DNA of 64,000 nucleotides from Rhizobium oryzihabitans. Its GTDB lineage: Bacteria; Pseudomonadota; Alphaproteobacteria; Rhizobiales; Rhizobiaceae. The translations under genes and the position numbers were made by a program. Of the stretch, positions 57,123 through 64,000 are shown piece by piece; positions within the stretch are counted from its first letter, which is position 1, and each line of letters begins with the position of its first letter. Where the stretch lies: assembly GCF_010669145.1 (NCBI RefSeq), contig NZ_CP048635.1, forward strand, positions 620,001-684,000, in the 5' to 3' direction. The notes under the pieces are model-generated. The model was not told the origin of the DNA, searched no databases, and saw only the letters and a program-made list of their open reading frames with translations.

Positions 57123-59810
57123 ATGACCACAGCTGGAGAGGACAGGACAGGCAGAAAGCGCCCGAATGGCGCATTCGCGCAGCGGCCAGACCTTGCCCGC
57201 CGGGTTGCGGCCAAACGCTTCTTCGCAAAAATCGTGCTGTTTTCGGAAAAAATGGCGCCGAAGACGCTGTGGCCACTTTCCATAGCCGCCCTGTTTCTGG
57301 CGCTCGCCTGGTTTGGTCTTTTCCGGCAGATGCCGGATTTCCTGCGGCTTGGCGTTGTTTTCCTGCTGGTTTTCAGTTTCATCACCACCCTGCTGCCGAT
57401 CCTGCGGCTGAAATGGCCGACGGACAATGACGCCTCGCGCCTTCTGGAAGAACGCAACGGTCTCGCGCACCAGCCGGTCGGCGTGCAGGAAGACGAACCT
57501 GCTTTCGACACCCCCTTTTCCCGCACGCTCTGGAAAGAACACCAGATCCGCATGGCGGAACGCATAGCCGCGCTCAATGCCGGCCTGCCGAAACCCGATA
57601 TCGCCCGTTATGACCGTCTTGCGTTGCGCGCCGTTCCCGCCCTTCTTCTGGTAACCGCCTTTGGTTTTTCCTATTCCAACGGCGCGGGCACGGTGGCCGA
57701 TGCCTTCCGCAGCCAGCCGGCCGTTGGTCCGCTCAATCCTGATATCCGTCTCGATGCCTGGGTGACGCCACCCGCCTATACCGGCCGCGCACCGATTTTC
57801 CTGACGGGCCGCGACGCAACCAACCGTGACGCGGTTTCGGTGCCGCAATCCTCCAAGCTGACGATCCGCATGACCGGCGGTGATGGCGGCGAAGAAGTGA
57901 CCTTCGAACCCGAGACGGCAGGCGCCCTGCAGAAGCTTGCGCCTGAGGCCAAGCGTGCGGACAGTGCGAGCGGCGACGTGGCTGTTCAGCCGGAAACCCG
58001 CACGCCGGACCAGTCTATTGCGCCGCGCACCTTTGCCATGGATGTCACCGAAAGCGGCATGATCACCGCGAACGGTGAACAATGGATGTTCAATGTCATC
58101 CCCGACCAGCCGCCCACCATCGCCTTCGACAACATGCCGCGCCGCGCCGTCAATGGCGCGCTTGAAGTGGGCTTCACCGCCAAGGACGATTACGGCCTGA
58201 AGGAAGCGCATGCCATCATTGAGCCGCTTGGCATTGCGGAAGGTGCGACAGCACTTTACCCGCCGCCGGAGTTCAAGCTCGACCTGCCGCGGCAGAACAA
58301 CCGCGAAATCAAGGGGCTGACAAGCCGCAACCTGACCGAACATCCGATGGCAGGCAAACGCGTTCGTATCACGCTGGTGGCGACCGACGGTGCCGGCCAG
58401 ACCGGCCGCAGCCCGGCGCATGAGATGGTGCTGCCCGGACGCAACTTCTCCGAACCGCTGGCGGCCTCCATTGCCGAACAGCGTCAGATCTTTTCGCTCG
58501 ACACGCGCCAGATGCCGAAGGCGATTGCCTATAACGAGGCGGTTGGTCTGCGTCCGGAAGAAACCATTCCCAACACCACGCACTATCTCCTGCTGCAATC
58601 GGCGCAGACCCGCATGCGGCTCGCCTATAATGAGGAGATGCTGAAAAATACCGCCGATTACCTCTGGGAGATCGCGCTCGGCATCGAGGATGGCGATCTG
58701 TCTCAGGCGGAGAAACGCCTGCGTGATGCGCAGAACGCACTCTCCGAAGCGCTTCAGCGCAATGCCTCCGATGAGGAGGTTGCCAAGCTGATGCAGGAAC
58801 TGCGCGAGGCGATGCAGCAATTCATGAGCGAACTTGCGCAGCGCATGCAAAACGCGCCGCAAGCCAACATGAACCAGCAGGCGCAAAACGTTCTGCGCCA
58901 GCGCGATCTGGAAAACATGATGAACCAGATCGAGAACCTCGCCCGCTCCGGCAACCGTGACGCGGCACAGGAAATGCTCTCGCAGTTGCAACGCATGATG
59001 AACAATCTGCAGGCGGGCCGGCCGCAGCGTCAGGGCCAGCAGGGGCAACAGCAGAGCAGCAAGATGCGCCAGCAGATCGACAAGCTCGGCGAAATTCTGC
59101 AGCAGCAGCAAAAGCTGATGGACGAGACCTTCAAGCTCGATCAGGCGCTGCGTGACCGCATGCAGCGCGGCGATCCGCAGCAGGATGGCGAGGGCGAAGG
59201 TGACCCGCAGATGGGTGAAAACGGTCAGCAGCCGCAACAGGGCCAGCAGGGTGAGAATGGCCAGCAGGGCGGACAGCCGAGCGACCAGATGACCGCCGAG
59301 CAATTGCGCGAGGCGCTGAAAAACCTGCGGGCGCAGCAGGATGCGCTCGGCAAGCAGCTCGGCGAATTGCAGCAGGGCCTTCGCGATCTCGGCATGGAGC
59401 CGGGGGAAAACTTCGGCAAGGCACAGCAGGAAATGGAAGGCGCCGGCGAAGCACTCGGCAAAAGCCAGGGCGAACAGGCAGTCGAAGGCCAGGGCAATGC
59501 ACTGAACGCGTTGCGACAGGGCGCACAGGACATGATGGGCCAGATCATGCAGGCCATGCGCCAGCAGGGCCAGCAGCCGGGGCAAGGTCAGGAAGGCATG
59601 GCGGGCCAGGGTGGCCAGAACGGCCGCGACCCGCTCGGCCGTCCGCGCAGCACCACCGGCCCGGATTTCGGCGATCAGGTGAAGGTGCCGGACGAAATCG
59701 ACGTCCAGCGCGCCCGTGAAATTCTCGAGGCGATCCGTGAAAAGCTCGGCAACAATCCGCCGGGTGAAATTGAACGGCGGTATCTGGAGCGGTTGCTGGA
59801 TATACAGTGA
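57123..59810 (+). CDS. TIGR02302 family membrane protein
   Basis: The protein has 895 residues. Three hydrophobic segments occur early (about residues 52-95 and 170-185). A beta-rich extracytoplasmic part follows (about 200-480, with NPDIRLDAWVTPPAYTGRAP). Then come helical coiled-coil regions and a long Gln/Gly/Met-rich low-complexity stretch (about 640-850). The family is conserved in alphaproteobacteria and its function is unknown. The upstream gene is lysA (179 bp away). A GC-rich palindromic repeat and a convergent cpdR-like gene follow. Confidence 0.85.
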   Translation: MTTAGEDRTGRKRPNGAFAQRPDLARRVAAKRFFAKIVLFSEKMAPKTLWPLSIAALFLALAWFGLFRQMPDFLRLGVVFLLVFSFITTLLPILRLKWPTDNDASRLLEERNGLAHQPVGVQEDEPAFDTPFSRTLWKEHQIRMAERIAALNAGLPKPDIARYDRLALRAVPALLLVTAFGFSYSNGAGTVADAFRSQPAVGPLNPDIRLDAWVTPPAYTGRAPIFLTGRDATNRDAVSVPQSSKLTIRMTGGDGGEEVTFEPETAGALQKLAPEAKRADSASGDVAVQPETRTPDQSIAPRTFAMDVTESGMITANGEQWMFNVIPDQPPTIAFDNMPRRAVNGALEVGFTAKDDYGLKEAHAIIEPLGIAEGATALYPPPEFKLDLPRQNNREIKGLTSRNLTEHPMAGKRVRITLVATDGAGQTGRSPAHEMVLPGRNFSEPLAASIAEQRQIFSLDTRQMPKAIAYNEAVGLRPEETIPNTTHYLLLQSAQTRMRLAYNEEMLKNTADYLWEIALGIEDGDLSQAEKRLRDAQNALSEALQRNASDEEVAKLMQELREAMQQFMSELAQRMQNAPQANMNQQAQNVLRQRDLENMMNQIENLARSGNRDAAQEMLSQLQRMMNNLQAGRPQRQGQQGQQQSSKMRQQIDKLGEILQQQQKLMDETFKLDQALRDRMQRGDPQQDGEGEGDPQMGENGQQPQQGQQGENGQQGGQPSDQMTAEQLREALKNLRAQQDALGKQLGELQQGLRDLGMEPGENFGKAQQEMEGAGEALGKSQGEQAVEGQGNALNALRQGAQDMMGQIMQAMRQQGQQPGQGQEGMAGQGGQNGRDPLGRPRSTTGPDFGDQVKVPDEIDVQRAREILEAIREKLGNNPPGEIERRYLERLLDIQ

Positions 59811-59864
59811 GGGTTACGCACAGGTAATGCTGCGGCTCGTTACGTCCTCACCGCCTGAACTTTT

Positions 59865-59979
59865 CCGTCATGCCGGACTTGATCCGGCATCCAGTTGACG
59901 CGCGTCTGCGCGGCGGAAAGAGTTCTTTCAGCCCAAGGACTTGGGCTGGCTAGATTCCGGCTCAAGGCCGGAATGACGG
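59865..59979. repeat. Large palindromic intergenic repeat (RIME-like)
   Basis: Two 30-bp arms (59865-59894 and 59950-59979) match in inverted orientation at 25 of 30 positions. Between them lies a smaller hairpin (CAGCCCAA and TTGGGCTG around 59930-59948). The outer arms read CCGTCATGCCGGA and end AATGACGG. Such mosaic palindromes are repeated in Rhizobiaceae genomes between genes. It lies between the TIGR02302 gene and the convergent cpdR-like gene. Confidence 0.65.
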
Positions 59980-60024
59980 AGGGTGGGTATAGCGCAACAA
60001 CGACTGCGGTGATGTCCGGCCAAC

Positions 60025-60048
60025 AAAAAAGGCGGCACGAAGGCCGCC
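60025..60048 (-). terminator. Rho-independent terminator of the cpdR-like gene
   Basis: On the minus strand GGCGGC and GCCGCC enclose CTTCGT and are followed by six T residues. It lies 26 bp after the stop of the receiver gene. Confidence 0.85.
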
Positions 60049-60073
60049 CTTCAAATCTCCTTAGTCTCGCCGT

Positions 60074-60433
60074 TCAAGCCGCAAGCGCGCGCGCCACAGC
60101 CTTGCGGATATCCGGAAGCGCAAAGGGCTTCGAGACGACGTCAACAATCTTTTCAGCCAGATCGTCCGCCCGTTCGCGCTGCTCGGCATAACCGGTCATC
60201 AGCAGGATGCGCATGGCCGGGAAGCGTTCGGCGGCGCGGTGCGCCAGCTCGATGCCATCCATGACCGGCATGCGGATATCCGAAAGAAGAAGATCGAAAC
60301 TGGTCTCCTGGAGCTTTTCCAGCCCCTGCTCGCCGTCTGCCGCCTCATGGGTCTCATGACCGTCGAGACGCAGCGCGCGGGCGACGAAAGCCCGCAATGC
60401 ATCCTCATCTTCGGTAATCAAAATCTTCGCCAT
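60074..60433 (-). CDS. Single-domain response regulator (CpdR-like)
   Basis: The protein has 119 residues from ATG 60433 with AGGAG upstream. It is a receiver domain only: acid pocket Glu8 and Asp9 in ITEDED, phosphoacceptor Asp52 in LLLSDIRMPVMDG, Thr80 in LLMTGYAEQ and Lys102 in VSKPFAL. CpdR proteins are phosphorylated through the CckA-ChpT relay and, when unphosphorylated, direct ClpXP to cell-cycle substrates. Residue patterns fit, but a different stand-alone receiver is possible. Confidence 0.8.
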   Translation of the reverse strand: MAKILITEDEDALRAFVARALRLDGHETHEAADGEQGLEKLQETSFDLLLSDIRMPVMDGIELAHRAAERFPAMRILLMTGYAEQRERADDLAEKIVDVVSKPFALPDIRKAVARALAA

Positions 60434-60502
60434 CAATCATTGCTCCTGGGCATCATTTCCAGCCGTGAGCAACATCGCAGGCTCCTCTTTTCAAGAGGTA
60501 AA

Positions 60503-60523
60503 CACCCAGGGTTTCGCTGGGTG
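60503..60523 (-). terminator. Hairpin downstream of hpt
   Basis: Perfect 7-bp arms CACCCAG and CTGGGTG with a 7-nt loop. On the minus strand it is followed by TTTA. It lies about 53 bp after the hpt stop. Confidence 0.6.
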
Positions 60524-60575
60524 AATGGTTAATGAGGCGTCTCCGGCATGTATCAAACCGGCACGGCAGAATGGG

Positions 60576-61118
60576 TCAGGCGTCGCCGGTCACGACGCCG
60601 ACGAAAGGCAGTTCACGGAAGGCGTAGGCGACATCCATGCCATAACCGACAACGAAATAATCCGGACATTCAAAGCCGACATAATCGGCCTCCAGATCTT
60701 CCTTGCGCTTGACCTTCTTGTCGAGCAGCACGGCGATGGTGACGTTACGGGCGCCGCGCTCGTAAAGCAGTTCCTTGGCAAAACGCAGCGTGCGCCCGGA
60801 TTCGAGAATATCGTCGATCAAGAGGACATCGCGGTCCTTCACGTCGCTGTCAATATCCTTGACGATCCGCACCCCTTGCGAAACCGTGCCGGCACCGTAG
60901 CTCGACAGCGTGATGAATTCGACTTCGGGAGCAAGGCCGCTGTCATGCAGCGCGCGGATAAGATCGGCCGCGAAAATGAACGATCCCTTGAGCACGGCGA
61001 TGACCAGCAAATCCTTGGTCGGGCCGCCGGCTATATGCTTGGCCATATCGCGATTGCGCTCGGCGATCTGCTCGGCCGTGTACAGCGGCTCGATGTTTTT
61101 TCCACGGACGACGGGCAT
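60576..61118 (-). CDS. hpt: Hypoxanthine phosphoribosyltransferase
   Basis: The protein has 180 residues. The PRPP-binding loop is VLLIDDILESGRTL (about 98-111). LLVIAVLKGSFIFAADL and DYVGFECPDYFVVGYGMD match the family. It salvages hypoxanthine (and guanine) to nucleotides. It is on the minus strand, downstream of a membrane-anchored protein gene. Confidence 0.94.
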   Translation of the reverse strand: MPVVRGKNIEPLYTAEQIAERNRDMAKHIAGGPTKDLLVIAVLKGSFIFAADLIRALHDSGLAPEVEFITLSSYGAGTVSQGVRIVKDIDSDVKDRDVLLIDDILESGRTLRFAKELLYERGARNVTIAVLLDKKVKRKEDLEADYVGFECPDYFVVGYGMDVAYAFRELPFVGVVTGDA

Positions 61119-61188
61119 TCTTTCTCCTGTGCTGCGCCTTGCCGATTTTACCTTTCAGTAAAAATACGAGGATCACGCGTTAGCACAA

Positions 61189-61866
61189 TCAGCGTTCAGA
61201 CGCACCCGCCTCGACGAAGGAAAGCTTGATCTCCGGTGTTTTTCCACCGGGATGGCGCAACTTTGCCGAAAATCCGTGGCTGAAACCGGGCTGCATCTGC
61301 TTGACCGGCGGCTCGATGACCATGCTGGCCACCAGCTGCCCCTTGGCGACGAAGAGATCGGCGCGAAGTGCCGGCACGTCTTCAAGCGCGGTGCCGTTGT
61401 TTTCCACGATGCCGTTGATGAGAAGGACATCCATGCCACCCGCCTCCTGCGGCGTGATGGTGACATGGGAAATGGCAAGCGGATTCACCGGCGCGGCAAC
61501 AGCCGATTTTTCCGGCACGACGACCGACAGGCCCCCGGAGCAGACGAAAACGAAAATGGCCAGCCCCGCGACCAGCGCGGAATAGGCATCCGCTGACAGG
61601 CGCGACAATTTCCGATCCACCCAGCCGACGAACGCCAAACCGAGCACGCCGGCGGTGACGGGTGGTTTTTCCTTCCGCCGGCGCACCGCACCACGGTTGT
61701 CGTTTCCGGGCTGACGCGCACGGTTTTCCTTGATGGTGACAAATTCCGCGTCTACCACGTCGGGGCCTGGACCCGCGGCCCGCGCCGCCCGGCGCACCGG
61801 CGCTTCCGGCATCAGGAGGTCGAAATCGAATGCCGCTTGCCGGCGAGATGAACGGAACATAGCCAT
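61189..61866 (-). CDS. Hypothetical single-pass membrane protein
   Basis: The protein has 225 residues. The N-terminal 85 residues are basic and polar. One membrane helix (about 95-115: ALVAGLAIFVFVCSGGLSVVV) is followed by a C-terminal domain with LAISHVTITPQEAGGMDVLLINGIVENNG, a beta-sandwich style resembling the DUF3426 region. Homologs next to ftsE in rhizobia often carry an N-terminal MJ0042-type zinc finger; I do not see its CxxC pairs here. It is divergent from ftsE. Function unknown. Confidence 0.65.
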   Translation of the reverse strand: MAMFRSSRRQAAFDFDLLMPEAPVRRAARAAGPGPDVVDAEFVTIKENRARQPGNDNRGAVRRRKEKPPVTAGVLGLAFVGWVDRKLSRLSADAYSALVAGLAIFVFVCSGGLSVVVPEKSAVAAPVNPLAISHVTITPQEAGGMDVLLINGIVENNGTALEDVPALRADLFVAKGQLVASMVIEPPVKQMQPGFSHGFSAKLRHPGGKTPEIKLSFVEAGASER

Positions 61867-62060
61867 AGAATTCCCCGGTCAGGTTTTCCGGCCCGCAAAA
61901 CTGGGCATTGCAACGAATCCTGCCAAGTTTTAAATTTAATTGGTTAATGCTTCGCAAAAACGCCTCGCGCAGGCCACCGGAACCGGGTTAAACGGCGGCA
62001 TCCGGGCCTCACGCGCCAGCGGCTTGCGAACCACCACGAAACGAAGAGACTGGAAGTCCG

Positions 62061-62720
62061 TTGATCCATTTCGAAAATGTCGGGTTGCGTTACGGCATGG
62101 GACCCGAGATCCTGAGGGACATGACCTTCGATATTCCCAAGGGTTCGTTCCAGTTTCTGACCGGGCCTTCGGGCGCCGGAAAGACGACGCTTCTGCGTCT
62201 GCTCTTGATGTCGCTGCAGCCGACACGCGGCAATATCCGCATGTTCAACCGCGATGTGTCGCGCATTCCGCGAAGCGAGCTGCCGATGCTGCGCCGCCGC
62301 GTCGGTATCGTCTTTCAGGATTTCCGGCTGCTGGATCATCTGACGACCTATGAGAATGTGGCCCTGCCACTGCGCGTGCGCGGCAAGGAAGAAAGCGCCT
62401 ATCGCAACGACGTGATCGAGCTTCTGAAATGGGTGGGCCTTGGCGAGCGCATCAATGTGCTGCCGGCCATCCTTTCGGGCGGGGAAAAGCAGCGCGCCGC
62501 CATTGCCCGCGCGCTGATGGACCAGCCGGAAATATTGCTGGCCGACGAGCCGACCGGCAATGTCGACCCGCCGATGGCCAAGCGCCTTCTCAACCTCTTT
62601 CTGGAACTCAACCGGCTGGGCACGGCCGTCGTCATCGCCACCCATGATTTTGGCCTGATGGACCAGATCGATGCGCGCCGGATGATCCTGACCGAAGGGC
62701 GGCTCGACATCTATGAATGA
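62061..62720 (+). CDS. ftsE: Cell division ATP-binding protein FtsE
   Basis: The protein has 219 residues with a TTG start. Walker A GPSGAGKTT (35-43), signature LSGGEKQRAAIARAL and Walker B LLADEPTGNVD are intact. The order of blocks (MIHFENVGLRYG, QDFRLLDHLTTYENV) is typical of FtsE. With FtsX it couples ATP hydrolysis to activation of septal peptidoglycan hydrolases. It overlaps ftsX by 8 bp. Confidence 0.94.
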   Translation: MIHFENVGLRYGMGPEILRDMTFDIPKGSFQFLTGPSGAGKTTLLRLLLMSLQPTRGNIRMFNRDVSRIPRSELPMLRRRVGIVFQDFRLLDHLTTYENVALPLRVRGKEESAYRNDVIELLKWVGLGERINVLPAILSGGEKQRAAIARALMDQPEILLADEPTGNVDPPMAKRLLNLFLELNRLGTAVVIATHDFGLMDQIDARRMILTEGRLDIYE

Positions 62721-63720
62721 GATTAACCGCAAACAGTTGAGACCCGAGGCAACGACGCCGAAGCGCCCGCCGATGCGCATCCGCCCGATGGCGCCCATTC
62801 TGCCGCCATCCAACATTCAGGGCAACGCACTGATGGTGGTCATCGCCATCATGGCCTTTCTCGCCTGCCTGACGCTCGGCGCCGTCTCCATGGTGCGCGC
62901 CACCGCCGCCACATGGCAGAGCCAGATTTCCCGCGAGATCACCATCCAGATCAAGCCCGAAGACGGGCTGGACATGAATGCGGCGCTCTCCAAGGCGCGC
63001 AATCTGGCGCTGACTTTCGTCGGCACGCGCGACGGAACCATCCTTGACGATGCCGCCACCTCGCGCCTTCTGGAACCATGGCTCGGCAGCGGTCTCGACC
63101 TTTCCGAACTGCCGATCCCGCGCCTCGTCGTCATCACCATCGACGAAAACAACCCGCCGGATTTTCAGGCGATGCGGGATATGCTGAAGGCTGAACTTCC
63201 GCAGGCCTTTCTGGATGACCACCGCACATGGGTGGACAGGCTGGTCTCGATGGCGAGAACCACTGTCATGATCGGTGTGGGGGTTTTGATCCTCGTCTTC
63301 ACCGCCATGGTGCTGACGGTGGTGTTCGCCACGCGCGGCGCGCTTTCCGGCAATCGTCACATCGTTGAGGTCCTGCATTTTGTCGGTGCGGAAAGCAGCT
63401 TCGTGGCGCGGGAATTCCAGAAGCACTTCCTGAAAATCAGCCTCAAGGGGGCAGCGGCCGGCAGCGCCCTTGCAGCGACGGTTTTTCTTGCCGCCGGCTT
63501 CTGGCAATCGAGCACGGTCGCCACACCGCAGAGCGATCAGGCAAGTGCGCTTTTCGGCTCCTTTTCGGTCGGTCTCGGCGGTTACATCGGCATCGCCACA
63601 ACGATGATCATCATCGCGCTTCTCACCACCATCACGGCGCGCGTAACCGTCATCCGCACGATCGACGATATCGATCGCGTGCGCTCCGATCCGTCGAAAA
63701 GTGACGGCCTTGCATCGTGA
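62713..63720 (+). CDS. ftsX: Cell division protein FtsX
   Basis: The protein has 335 residues. A proline-rich cytoplasmic N-terminus is followed by a first membrane helix (about 38-58), a large periplasmic loop and three more helices (about 180-205, 240-265 and 290-315). VLHFVGAESSFVAREFQKHFL is the conserved cytoplasmic loop of FtsX permeases. It forms the septal complex with FtsE. Confidence 0.92.
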   Translation: MNEINRKQLRPEATTPKRPPMRIRPMAPILPPSNIQGNALMVVIAIMAFLACLTLGAVSMVRATAATWQSQISREITIQIKPEDGLDMNAALSKARNLALTFVGTRDGTILDDAATSRLLEPWLGSGLDLSELPIPRLVVITIDENNPPDFQAMRDMLKAELPQAFLDDHRTWVDRLVSMARTTVMIGVGVLILVFTAMVLTVVFATRGALSGNRHIVEVLHFVGAESSFVAREFQKHFLKISLKGAAAGSALAATVFLAAGFWQSSTVATPQSDQASALFGSFSVGLGGYIGIATTMIIIALLTTITARVTVIRTIDDIDRVRSDPSKSDGLAS

Positions 63721-63833
63721 CCCCGGCTTTGAAATTTTGCCGGAAAACTGAAACCTTCACGAGCCGGATGTAACCTGCGGACGGTGGACAAAAATGCCTG
63801 TTCCTTGCCTTAATCGGCGAGTATTCAGGAGGA

Positions 63834-64000
63834 ATGTTTGTGAGTCGGACGGACCAGGATCAGGATCAGACGACCACGCGACCGGCAAAAAAGAGCCTCT
63901 GGTCGCGGCGTGGCCGCCTGCGCCGTTTTATTCGCGGTCTCATCCTGCTTTGCGTCATCACTCTCGGTGCTTTTTCGGGCGGCTTCCTGTGGTTTGCCGA
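63834..64000 (+). CDS. N-terminus of a membrane protein downstream of ftsX, cut by the window edge
   Basis: The ATG at 63834 has AGGAGG directly upstream; a GTG at 63840 is an alternative start. About 55 residues are visible: a polar, basic leader rich in D, Q and T, then a membrane helix (LILLCVITLGAFSGGFLWF). In rhizobia the gene after ftsX often encodes a YdcF/DUF218 family protein, which would fit, but the diagnostic part lies outside the window. Confidence 0.6.
   Translation, partial: MFVSRTDQDQDQTTTRPAKKSLWSRRGRLRRFIRGLILLCVITLGAFSGGFLWFA

Noticed and set aside
56952..59585. Very long open frame of 877 codons on the minus strand
   Set aside because: It lies fully antisense to the TIGR02302 gene. 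The translation is Leu/His/Arg-rich with no domain, an effect of the repetitive Gln codons and high GC on the coding strand.
59811..60073. Possible small RNA or tRNA gene in the spacer after the TIGR02302 gene
   Set aside because: The structure is explained by the palindromic repeat and the terminator of the cpdR-like gene. No tRNA cloverleaf or promoter was found.

Overview
The window reads as chromosomal DNA from a Rhizobiaceae alphaproteobacterium, most likely Agrobacterium or a close relative. This rests on overall gene content and style: a propionyl-CoA module with an ScfR-type regulator, single-domain XylG, a PraR-like XRE regulator, a CpdR-like receiver, TIGR02302 and ftsEX, plus GC-rich palindromic intergenic repeats. 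No database search was possible, so species and replicon are not assigned. I saw no phage, IS element, CRISPR array, rRNA or tRNA.

Layout. 1-11.4 kb: exopolysaccharide locus (TPR-like protein, two Wzy/ligase-type membrane proteins, three GT4 glycosyltransferases, an SGNH hydrolase and an RTX-tagged GH16 glycanase, with a GreA-family gene embedded). 11.4-18.9 kb: ABC sugar-type importer with a glycerophosphodiester phosphodiesterase and a sugar isomerase, controlled by a divergent ROK repressor. 18.9-20.0 kb: two unknown genes. 20.1-25.6 kb: the most unusual region, a compact co-directional cluster of SARP/BTAD-TPR regulator, 142-aa unknown protein, YcaO, TfuA and a peptidylarginine-deiminase-like enzyme. 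25.7-26.5 kb: PraR-like XRE regulator and a small protein. 26.7-29.3 kb: metE behind a cobalamin riboswitch. 29.4-34.1 kb: xylFHG with a ROK repressor. 34.2-45.2 kb: glpD, then the propionyl-CoA to succinyl-CoA pathway (pccB, pccA, mutase, epimerase) with its regulator. 45.2-50.3 kb: alkA, gluQ, a YihY-type membrane protein, an SDR, a small membrane protein, a PduO-type cobalamin adenosyltransferase and a rhomboid protease. 50.3-53.2 kb: etfBA and 3-hydroxybutyryl-CoA dehydrogenase. 53.3-59.8 kb: tlpA, argH, lptM-like lipoprotein, lysA and a TIGR02302 protein. 60-64 kb: cpdR-like, hpt, ftsE, ftsX and the start of a further membrane protein.

Two themes tie genes together. First, B12: the riboswitch should shut off B12-independent MetE when cobalamin is present, while a B12-dependent mutase and a cobalamin adenosyltransferase lie nearby. 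Second, short-chain acyl-CoA catabolism: propionyl-CoA genes, ETF and hydroxybutyryl-CoA dehydrogenase, each with recognisable candidate operators.

A caution about sequence quality: nine apparent frameshifts, in seven genes, are all explained by loss of one C or G from a short C/G run. Four of them fall in ycaO and tfuA. This pattern looks more like a systematic sequencing or assembly error than gene decay, but decay of the ycaO-tfuA pair cannot be excluded from the sequence alone.
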